DNA from: Flaveria trinervia
Lineage: Eukaryota > Streptophyta > Magnoliopsida > Asterales > Asteraceae
Assembly (NCBI GenBank): GCA_025506515.1
Contig: CM046443.1
Span: forward strand, 93,027,849 to 93,091,848
Length of the DNA stretch: 64,000 nucleotides
Direction: 5' to 3'
Below, in pieces: positions 56,192 through 64,000 of this stretch. The notes under the pieces are model-generated. The model was not told the origin of the DNA. It did not search any database and saw nothing but the letters and a program-made list of their open reading frames with translations. Numbering within the stretch: the first letter of the stretch is position 1; each line of letters begins with the position of its first letter. A program made the translations under genes and the position numbers.

Positions 56192-56540
56192 AAATGCTCA
56201 TAATGTTTAATCAAAAGATAAAAGTGTGGAATGGTCTTAAAGTCAAATTCATGAGTCTGACCCATTCGCACGAATAGACCATGAGTATGGATCAATCATA
56301 CGAATGGACCATACTCATGCACTAAACAGCCAAATGGACATGAGTATGAACCATTCACCCGAATGGCTTATCAGAATGACCCATTCGACCGAATAAAAGT
56401 ATGCGAATGTGTCAGTCGCCCGACTGAACTCCAGTCGGCCGAACTGAATGTGAGCGGTTGAGCCAATCGCACGACCAAGGTCCATTCGCCCAAATGAACA
56501 GAGAGAATGGATCCAGTCGGCCGATTGAACTCAGATTCAG

Positions 56541-56550
56541 TATAAATAGG
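56541..56550 (+). promoter_or_regulatory. candidate internal promoter (TATA box) upstream of env-like ORF
   Basis: TATAAATAGG sits directly after a palindrome cluster (56250-56535) of the same kind that precedes the LTR TATA box. This U3-like arrangement lies about 690 bp before the env-like ATG. It suggests, but does not show, separate transcription of the env-like ORF. Confidence 0.5.
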
Positions 56551-56686
56551 GCCCAGTCGATCGCATTCAACTCATCACCCCCTAATCGCCCTATTTTGCA
56601 TAGCCTACCGTTACTCTGCCAAATTTTCATCAGACTAAGATTTCATACTTCCATTGATTTTCTGACGATTGTGTGTGACTATACAT

Positions 56687-57225
56687 GTAAGAGGAGTTGA
56701 AATCTCACTGAAATATGGAGGAATGGTGCCCTAATCTGTGAAATTCATCTCTCACAAGAACCGAACCTTTAAAGAACTAATAACCTACCTAAACTAAACA
56801 AAATGTTAAAATTAAAGTTATTAGGTCATTAGTTAAGTGAATGCAAGTCTAAAGAACCGGTGCACGAGGTCTAATTTCATGTCTTGGTTAAAATTCAAAT
56901 CTAAGTCGACCGAACAGTAGGTCATGAAACTGGACGCCGGGATGAACTCCAATCGCACGATTGAGCTAGTCGAATGGCTCAATAGGTCGAATGGATCATA
57001 CGAATGAGCTCAGTCAGCCGACTGAATCAATTGTTGGTTCAGTCACCCGATTGAACTCAATTGCATACTCAGTCACCCGACAGAATCCAGTCGCATGCCT
57101 AGTCGACCGACTAAACACAGTCGCATGGTTCAATCGCATGAATGAACCAGGATGAATTCAACCAAATTAATTAAGATTGATTTGTCTCGTGTGGATAACT
57201 AATGTCTATGTGTCTTGTGTTACAG
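56687..57225 (+). other. candidate leader intron before env-like ORF
   Basis: ACAT|GTAAGAG at 56687 is a good donor. TCTTGTGTTACAG ending at 57225 is a good acceptor, five bases before ATG 57230. Alternatively the acceptor could be used by a donor far upstream to make a subgenomic RNA. The region is deleted in Sirevirus-1, so it cannot be checked by comparison here. Confidence 0.4.
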
Positions 57226-57229
57226 ATCG

Positions 57230-60200
57230 ATGGCTGATAGATGGTCAATCAACCCCAAGCACAACATTTGTGCTCACCTGGACTCCACAACTCGGAATGG
57301 TGCCGAGTTTGCAGAGATCATCGCCTTTCTCAAGTGATCATTGATCCACAAGGCCATTTCTACACCATGCACTCCCTAGAAGTCTATACAACAGGCCTTC
57401 CGGGAGAATGCATCTGTTGATCGATCACGTGAGCCGTACATCATACAGAGTTCTATTTGTGGCATGGATATAGAGATTACGGCTGCAGACATTCAGCAGG
57501 TACTTGAGTTGGGAGACGATACTGATCACCCCACCAGACTTCACCCACTGACGGTGAGAGGGTGTTTCATGAGGATTAAGTACTCTGGGGACATAAACTC
57601 AGGTGTGCTCAAGAAGAGAAACCTATGCCCCAGTATAAGTACTTGGCACACGTCATCCTGAAGTGCATAGCTTCACGAAGGGGTGGGTTTGACGACCTCT
57701 CAGACCAGATACATAATGCTTGCGTGGCACTGGTGCTGAACCACCCCTTCAGCTTTTTGAGCATGATCTTCTCTTACCTCATAGAGAACTTGGAGGCGAA
57801 GGGAAAAGAGGGTTTCTGCATGTACCCTAGGTTCTTACAGATGATTTTTGATGAGAAGCTACCCTCGCAGAGGGTTTCGAGCATGTACCCTAGGTTCCTA
57901 CAAAATGCTTAGAGATTATGGATGATACGACATTGGGTCGTATGAGGGTTTACCAGGGAAAGCAGGTCAAGCCCCCGGTAAAGAGACTTTTAGGCCATCT
58001 AGCCAAGGTGACTACGTGGCACCGAGGAGACATAAGTGGCATCACGTAGACAGTGATTCAGAGGTCGAGCAGTTACAGCTCCTGGAGGATGACTCCGACG
58101 ACGACGACAGCGGTGATGGTGGAGATGCAGGGCCCACTCAACCAAGGGCCCCCACTGCCGATATAGCATCTCCGGCATCTACCCATGATGGAGCAGAGGC
58201 TACAGGATTCCATCAGGACTTCATACCTGATGAGGAGGAGGATACTGATGAGGAGCCTCTAACTCGGACTGTTGGCAGTAAAGTGGTTGCCACAGAACGA
58301 GGGCTCCGGGCAGTTGGTGAACGCCCTGGTGGGTCGGGAGAGACTGACACGATCCTAACTTTGCTCCCGATCAGCCAAGCCGTGTTCCAGGGGGAGCATT
58401 CACCTCGAAAGGATCAAGGAAGAAAAGGATGGCTCAGCCCCACGGCCTGAAGAAGAAGAAGAGAATACTGACCTTCATAACCACCACCACTCCACCTACC
58501 ACCACTACCACCACTCCACCTACCACCACTACTACCACAGCCACACCACCACCACCTTCATCTATATTACCCCCAATCTTCACCACTGCCACCACCACCA
58601 CCACTAGCCATCCAGCTGCACCATCATCCTCCTCTCCATATACATCTGGAGCACCTCTACCTCCCTTTGGGGTAGAGGAACAGCTATCAGCGCTAAACCG
58701 TATGGTGATGCGGCTGTTAGTGGCCGATGACGAGAAAACTGCACAGATTCATCAGTTAGTAGATTTTACTGTTGCACAATCTCAGTAGATTTCTCAGCAG
58801 GCTCGATTGATTGATCAGCAGGCTCAGCAGATGTCTCAGCTCCAGGAGCAACATGCCAAGAAGATTGAGGAGCTAGAGGCTGCAAACAAGACTATCTTGC
58901 TAAAGCTCAAAGGATCCAAAGAAGAGCCATTGAAGATAGGAGAAGGAGACGAAGATGATGATGATGATGAGAGTGATGATGATGATGATGATGATGGTGA
59001 TGATCACGAGGGTGATACTGATGCAGATGTTGATGATGATGAAGACGATTCTTCTGCTGCGGGTGCTACTTCTGCAAGCGGACGGAGGACCAAAAGGACT
59101 CAAGATCAGGGTGCCTCCACATCCGCCCCAGTAGCAGAAGAGCAAAGGATACAGGATAAGAGTAATGTTTAGTCATTTAGGTTATTGAAATCATTTGTAT
59201 CCGAATCCTGTATTAAACTTATGTAATGTATGTTTATTTTAAATATTTAACAGTTCTAATTTGATTATTTACTAACAATTGGTGTGTTACATGTTTAAAT
59301 CAAGCAGATCCAAATTACCAAAGGGATGAACATGATGTTGCTCCCCTCCAACAGATCAAGACTCAGCTCACGATGATTCTTGATCTGCAGGGTATTGTTA
59401 GGAGATCGGTGATGTACACTCCTGAAGAAGGAGAGATCATTCACAATCTCACTGACGAGCAAATTGCATAAATGTTCAAGCTTAATCCCAATGAGATTGT
59501 CAAGGATGCTCCAACTTTTATAGAAACCAGTGACGACGAGCTGAACGACATTGATGAGATAGAGATCGAGGACGTCACTTCAGAGCATTATCCCGAGTGC
59601 GCTGACAAAGAGGGAAATGCGGTCCCCAATTTGGGTGACTCCCTGGTCGGTGATACATTTGAGATTCTAGATAAGATGGAGCAAGAGTCCGAAAAGGTTG
59701 AAGAACAAGCCCAAGCCTCAAACACTGATGTTGATATCAGAAAGACTGAATGGGCTGCTTGTTTTGAGGAGATCCGAGCCCAACGCGCTGCTCCTAAATA
59801 GAATGTCTACACCAAGCTCTATAATGTGAAGAAACATCACAAGGTGTCAGGCAAGATTATTGCGTGGGCACATTTTGATGATCTTAATGTATACGCGGTG
59901 AAGAGAGAGAAAGGTATTGAATATTTTAGATTCCCGCATGATCTAAAGTCTCTACCTGGTTTTGAGCTCAACCAGCTGGCTAAACTAAAGCTGTTATACG
60001 CTAACACGAGAAAGATGTCAGGCTGGTTTGAGGCTGCCCTGAAGAAAGAGTACCACACCAGGTGGGTCAACTTCAAACCTCAACAACCTACGAGGTATAT
60101 CAGACGTTTTGAAGTTGATCCCATAACTGGAAAGCCAAAGATAGTGCTGAAGTGGAGTCCTCCACAAACAATGTCAAAGATCCCTCTACGAGAAATGCCA

Positions 60201-60509
60201 CAGGACTTCACTCCTCACTTCAAATGGTGGTACTATGATTGGAGAACAGGGGAAGCTGTCATAGTTCTGAACAAATAGGGCAAAATGGATACTATCAGGG
60301 TATTCAACCCGATGTGGCTTACCAACTTGTCAGCTGACGACGTTTACACTCTATACAAGTGGCCACTGTTCTATGACACGCGAGATATTGTACAAGCCCT
60401 CCAATTCCAAAATGTGATACGATTTTGCTTTGCATTTGAAATACATGCAGGAGTCACAAGAGAGGAAAAGTACAAGAAGTATGAGGAGGTTATGAAGAAG
60501 GTAAGATGA
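57230..60509 (+). pseudogene. Sirevirus-2 env-like ORF (full span, intron-containing, broken)
   Basis: Starts at ATG 57230 (MADRWSINPKHNICAHL...). Order of parts: a globular N-terminal section with RLHPLTVRGCFMR and LKCIASRRGGFDDL (57230-57900); an acidic stretch (58060-58110, 58200-58260); a Lys-rich patch (58440); a Thr/Pro-rich tract (58480-58610); a segment with leucine heptad-like spacing (58680-58900); an Asp-rich run (58950-59050); an intron at 59162-59307; and a C-terminal part with DLNVYAVKREKGIEYFRFPHDL (59880), GWFEAALKKEYHTRWVNF (60025) and FKWWYYDWRTG (60220). Stops lie at 57335, near 57902, 58786, 59469, 59799 and 60276, plus frame shifts near 57620 and 58350. No clear signal peptide or membrane helix is visible. 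Position matches the envelope-like gene of Sireviruses. Function unknown. Confidence 0.75.
59162..59307 (+). other. putative 146-bp intron in env-like ORF (Sirevirus-2)
   Basis: The donor GTAATG at 59162 and acceptor TAAATCAAGCAG ending at 59307. The segment is AT-rich with stops. Exon frames join in phase 1 to give an open frame into the APLQQIK segment. The structure is the same as at 24365-24504. Confidence 0.72.
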
Positions 60510-60526
60510 TAGATAGATCTAGGTCC

Positions 60527-60535
60527 AAGGGGGAG
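60527..60535 (+). promoter_or_regulatory. terminal polypurine tract of Sirevirus-2
   Basis: AAGGGGGAG, two bases before the 3' LTR start. Confidence 0.85.
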
Positions 60536-60537
60536 TT

Positions 60538-61265
60538 TGTTGATACATATATACCTAGATTGGATCTTAATGTAATATGTCTTGAGTGTCTTACGCTTAT
60601 GTAATGCTTGGGTATTTAATGAAATAAGAATGTTTGATTGTGATTTATAATGTTTAATATTTCATTAATGAGTTGTGTAACGCATATTGACTAGATTATA
60701 TAGGTTTGTGATTGTTTGAATTGATATACATAATGTTATAATAATGAATACATTCAAACTTGGTTAAGTGAAGTTCTCATGCGTCCGACTGGACCATGCG
60801 CCCCAACAGTGGTCATGCGTCCGAATGGGCATGCGACTGAGTGTCCATACGCCTAAATAGTCCATACTCCTGAACAACTTCATGCGACTGACTCAGTCGC
60901 ACGACTGAACACTCAGTCATGTGAATGGATCAACCGCGTGGCTCAATCGCATGAATGAACCATGCTAATGGTTCAGTCTCCCGAATGAGCAACCCTAACC
61001 TATAAATACCACCTAATTCGTGGTAACACGTAAGCATTATACACACTTCGACTCCAGACGTACCCTAGCCGTCCATAGACCTCTAAGATCATACTCCAAG
61101 TTCCTAGATCGCATTAGATTGATTCCTAATCGATTCTTAACGTTAGATAATTGTTTCAACGTGCGCTCTCACTGATTGGATCGCCAATCAAATATGATTC
61201 CGCACTATTTGGTTTGGTATACACGTTAATCAGTTAGTACATCGTCCAGTACACGATCCCTAACA
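60538..61265 (+). repeat. Sirevirus-2 3' LTR
   Basis: 728 bp with the same ends as the 5' LTR and a TATAAATA box at 61001-61008. The first 95 or so bases hold about seven differences from the 5' LTR; the rest is closer, the differences being mostly C/T transitions as expected from decay of methylated cytosines. A short length difference lies at about 61075. Confidence 0.95.
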
Positions 61266-61270
61266 CTATT

Positions 61271-61816
61271 GCCTAGGAAGAGAGGACATAAACTTCCTTA
61301 CAATGTCCCTGTTTTCAAAAGCCACTCCAACATCCACTAGAATGTCCACAATCTCAATATACCTGAAGTATTGTTGAGTCATGGTTCACCTGTTTTAAAG
61401 GTGAATTTTTCAAACTGATGCTTCAGGAGATCCTTATTGTTCTCCTTGGCTTCAGTAGACCCCTTATACATCAGCTTCAGTGCATCCCACAGTTGCTTAG
61501 CTATTATACACTTCTTGAAGCCTATATATGGAGTTTGGAAGAGCAGTTTGAAGGGTTGTCATGGCCTTCTGATCAATTTCTACTCTCTTCTGTCTTTATC
61601 ATAGTAAATAGTTTTTGGAATCATAACACCCCCAGCAGCAGCTGAAGAGGTGCTTGGTATGTAAGGTCCTTGAACAACAGATTCCCACATCCTAGAGTCT
61701 TGTGACGTGATGAAACCTTTCATTCTTTAGCACCAAGTGTCAAAGTTTTCAAGAGTGATCAGTGTGGACTTTGTCATGGTTCTAGTTTCCATATCAGCTT
61801 TAGTGATAGCTGCCAT
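61271..61816 (-). pseudogene. gag: copia-B gag N-terminal part
   Basis: On the minus strand, ATG at 61816 (MAAITKADMETRT..., then LENFDTWC). The AKQLWDALKLMYKGSTEAKENNKDLLKHQFEKFTF segment near 61500-61400 is a typical copia gag (UBN2-type) block. Frame is lost at several places (near 61735, 61640 and 61395). It joins 48415 once Sirevirus-2 is removed. Confidence 0.78.
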
Positions 61817-61888
61817 TTGAGATGTTAAGTATTTTGTGTGTGAGAGGGATATAAAGATGGTGAGATCTTACAATCAAGAGCCTGGAAG

Positions 61889-61900
61889 GCTCTTATACCA
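61889..61900 (-). promoter_or_regulatory. copia-B primer binding site
   Basis: The minus strand reads TGGTATAAGAGC directly after the LTR end, one base off the usual TGGTATCAGAGC. It overlaps a perfect inverted repeat, AAGAGCC-TGGAA-GGCTCTT (61876-61894). Confidence 0.75.
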
Positions 61901-61902
61901 AT

Positions 61903-62702
61903 TGCAGGACCGTTTAAGGGATGATCACTTACAACACAACACACAATGAGAAGAGTGAGTTAGAATACCTAACAGATCAAATAGGGAACTAGTAACCAGT
62001 TACACTTTGATACAATGAAACACAAGTAATAAAGAGACAAAACAAGAACAAGATAACACAAGTGTTTGGTTTTCAAGAATGTTTTATATTGATCTCAAGT
62101 TTCTTACAAGTGTTACAAAGCATAAAGAAAGATACAAGGGACCTGAGATACTTTATACTACATCTTACAATCGGTCATAGTTTGAAGGCCAGCTGGATAC
62201 ATGATCTAGACAACAACAAAATCAATGTAGAGTCAAAAGGCAGATTGCCTTTTGATTAGTGACTATGATATGTCATAGCTCACCTCCTAGTATATTACAA
62301 AAATGATAAAAGTACATAAAGTAAAAAATAACAGACTCAAGACCTCAGTGTATAGTTACCAAAAGCATGAACCTTTCACCAACTTTTGAAAGTGGTGAGT
62401 CAACATAGTTGTAGCGGAAAGGTGGTCCAACTTTACGGTAAATGTACATCAGATAAAGCATGTACTCAAAAGTTCTTGGAAGAAATATTTGTTCATGTGT
62501 TGTCTTTGGAAGACTTTGTCTTTGAAGCTTTGAAAGACTTCATGTTTGGCTTCGGAAGATGTTGGTATTGGTTTTGAAAGATTTTACACTTAGAATATTT
62601 TCTAAGGCATAGTATGAAACTTTTGAAGCATTTTACTTAATACTTTTGTATATGCATATAAGATATGTTTTGGATTGCTTCAGGCTTATATGAAACCTTA
62701 CA
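61903..62702 (-). repeat. copia-B 5' LTR
   Basis: An 800-bp block, minus sense TGTAAGGTTTCATATAAGCC...AAACGGTCCTGCA, placed directly before a primer site and gag. The following 5 bases on the plus strand are GATTG; the matching duplication would be outside the window. A related fragment in opposite orientation is at 49971-50487. Confidence 0.75.
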
Positions 62703-63350
62703 GATTGGAATCCTTGTCAACCGTCACATCTGATCCACGGTATCCACCAAATATCATCAGTCCATCATAAAACCAAGGCAATAGTTTTGTCCCCTAAACG
62801 TTTTACATACCTATTTAAAATAACAAGTAATTTAGATATAACTTCTAAAAAGCTACGATCAAAACCATAGTTTTACTGTATCACAAAAACCATCCGTGTA
62901 AATAATTATAAGAAACAAAAAAATTCAATATACCCATGTTAACAATTTTTATATTTTGTTAGTATTCCTCTTAATTTACTCAGGACTAAAAGATTTGAAA
63001 TACACTATGGAGTATTAGAGTATCATATTATCACTATTAAAATTGATCAAAACAACCATTATATTAAAAAAAATCTGTAGTGTAATTAAACTTTTACATT
63101 TCTTTTCTTATTTATTTAAGCCATCAATTAAGCAAATTAACCAATGACAACGAGGGAAAATAGAGATTATGTGATGAGTGAACGATACTTTATTATCCAA
63201 TATACTTCTTGGATCACAAGCCAGATAATCTTGGTATTGATTGAAAAGGAAGAAATGAAAATTATTTTTTAGTTTCTTCCCCTTAGTCTCGTTAAATTAA
63301 TTTTGTTAGCTAAATATGGAATATACTACGGTTGCGTGGTGGCAACCACC
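62703..63350. other. non-TE intergenic sequence upstream of the host gene
   Basis: AT-rich sequence without ORFs or recognisable LTR features. It would hold the promoter of the gene at 63351. AT-rich patches such as TTATTTATTTAAG near 63110 exist, but no convincing TATA box could be chosen. Confidence 0.5.
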
Positions 63351-63884
63351 ATGGTAATGTTGGTGGTTATGAAGACCACCAGCAATGCTGCCCCTCAATA
63401 CAGTCTTTTTTGTCAATTTGCAAGATTAAAGCCATTATGCAACACAATGGTGTGTGGTGCAACGGATTACAATGAAGCGTTGAAAAACGCCTTTCGGTCA
63501 ACACTTGTACTTAACCGGAAAAATTCAATACTGCTCGTACCTGTTGTCACCTCTCTAGCCAAAAAGGCTAAAGCTCAATCTTCAACAAATATTTTAGAAA
63601 CATGTCAGGAAAAGTTAAACGATATTAAAGGTTATATAAAAGATTTAATCACAGCCGTTGATGAAGATAACAAAGATATGATTGAGTATTATTTGCGTAC
63701 TGGTGATATAACATTAAGAGATTGTGTCGATAGCATCACAGAGGTTGATATCCCAGAGCCTCCTGAGCTTTCAAAGTTAGCCAAAGATGTTGAAGACTTC
63801 AAAGAAACCGCTTTGGTCATTTTCTTACAAGCCCCAATCGAGACCGTATACAACAAACCTTTGCCTGCAGATTATGCAGGTTAG
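63351..63884 (+). CDS. pectin methylesterase/invertase inhibitor-like (PMEI domain) protein
   Basis: 177 codons from ATG 63351; the open frame extends 16 codons upstream without another ATG. The N-terminus is short and hydrophobic (MVMLVVM...), consistent with a weak or truncated signal peptide. The body has the PMEI-type cysteine pattern. Cys pair 1 is spaced as in an N-terminal hairpin (FCQFARLKPLC). Then comes a helical region, then TCQEKLNDIKGYIKDL and, about 40 residues on, DCVDSITE as Cys pair 2. An extra Cys lies in NTMVC. Family members are secreted four-helix bundle proteins that inhibit cell-wall pectin methylesterases or acid invertases; which one cannot be told here. It is intronless. 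Uncertainty: the start codon, and whether the gene is intact. Confidence 0.65.
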   Translation: MVMLVVMKTTSNAAPQYSLFCQFARLKPLCNTMVCGATDYNEALKNAFRSTLVLNRKNSILLVPVVTSLAKKAKAQSSTNILETCQEKLNDIKGYIKDLITAVDEDNKDMIEYYLRTGDITLRDCVDSITEVDIPEPPELSKLAKDVEDFKETALVIFLQAPIETVYNKPLPADYAG

Positions 63885-64000
63885 TCGCCGGATGGATGTG
63901 GTAGACGGCTAGGACCACAAGGTAGTGTTCGACTAAATGTTGAACAAGATACGGTTGTTTTATTGATTGTGTTACGTTAGATTTGTTGTAAATTCTTTTT
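63885..64000 (+). other. 3' flank of the PMEI-like gene
   Basis: No ORF. It is probably 3' UTR, ending at the window edge. No clear AATAAA signal is seen. Confidence 0.4.

Larger units (their letters stand above)
54641..57229 (+). other. Sirevirus-2 post-pol spacer (about 2.6 kb)
   Basis: No ORF beyond chance is present. It contains an internal polypurine tract (54809-54818), repeats near 55370-55490 (GTGGCACTGACCTGAG twice), the hairpin array (56058-56191), two palindromic repeat clusters (56250-56535 and 56930-57150), a TATA box (56541) and a plausible 3' splice site (57225) just before the env-like ATG. Confidence 0.75.
48421..61265 (+). mobile_element. Sirevirus-2: complete 12.8-kb Ty1/copia element
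   Basis: A 732-bp 5' LTR and 728-bp 3' LTR, perfect CTATT target duplications (48416-48420 and 61266-61270), primer site, gag, protease, integrase, RT, RNase H, internal polypurine tract, long post-pol region, env-like ORF with intron, and terminal polypurine tract. The LTRs differ by several C/T transitions, so insertion is not very recent. It inserted into the gag of copia-B. Coding regions contain nonsense codons and shifts, so this copy is inactive in cis. Confidence 0.93.
26442..62702 (-). mobile_element. copia-B: old minus-strand Ty1/copia element, split by later insertions
   Basis: Read on the minus strand from right to left: 5' LTR (62702-61903), primer site, gag N-terminus (61816-61271), gag middle and C-terminus with zinc knuckle (48415-46764), then gag end and protease (27180-26442). 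The gaps are exactly filled by Sirevirus-2 and by solo LTR-3, each flanked by 5-bp duplications. The RT, integrase and 3' LTR would lie left of Sirevirus-1, outside the window. It is heavily decayed with many stops. Confidence 0.8.

Noticed and set aside
62062..62577. Short ORFs near 62062-62577
   Set aside because: Fall in the copia-B LTR on the opposite strand to the element; no protein similarity recognised.

Overview
The window is nuclear DNA of a flowering plant. It is AT-rich, has intron-like signals, and consists almost entirely of nested LTR retrotransposons. Only one plausible host gene is visible, at the far right (63351-63884). The Ty1/copia elements have Sirevirus traits: an initiator-Met-tRNA primer site, extra polypurine tracts, palindrome-rich LTRs and a long extra ORF after RNase H. 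The Ty3/gypsy elements look like Tekay/Del-type chromoviruses. This fits an Asteraceae genome (a daisy-family guess, by inference only). No bacterial-type genes, CRISPR arrays, rRNA or functional tRNA genes were seen.

Layout. (1) 1-690: unassigned flank. (2) About 687-26441 (+): an old Sirevirus copy ('Sirevirus-1'). It is interrupted by solo LTR-1 (3702-5879), by gypsy array A (6780-19399; LTR-gag-pol-LTR-truncated gag) and by solo LTR-2 (20945-23846). It ends in its own 3' LTR (25738-26441). (3) 26442-62702 (-): an even more decayed copia element ('copia-B'), visible as three gag/protease pieces and its 5' LTR. It is split by solo LTR-3 (27186-46758), which is itself split by gypsy array B (29492-46428; three LTRs, two internal regions), and by a complete Sirevirus ('Sirevirus-2', 48421-61265) with 5-bp target duplications. 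(4) 62703-64000: a short non-TE stretch with a pectin methylesterase/invertase-inhibitor-like ORF.

Target-site duplications reveal the nesting directly: CTTG(T/G) for solo LTR-1, GTTAG for solo LTR-2, AGATA for solo LTR-3, GTTTT for array B and CTATT for Sirevirus-2. Both gypsy arrays belong to one family. They look like products of LTR-LTR recombination, and in array B the middle LTR is visibly chimeric.

The observations that go beyond routine TE annotation are these. An 83-85 bp intron-like segment with an in-frame stop separates gag from protease in all four gypsy internal regions, so splicing could set the Gag to Gag-Pol ratio. The Sirevirus extra ('env-like') ORF carries an in-frame intron conserved between two diverged copies, and in the better copy a TATA box and 3' splice site lie upstream of its ATG. 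Four short hairpins with compensatory stem changes lie between pol and the env-like ORF. A tRNA-like block with A and B boxes is embedded in every gypsy LTR. All retroelement ORFs are broken. Some breaks are shared between duplicated copies (old), but many are one-base homopolymer differences that may be residual sequencing error.
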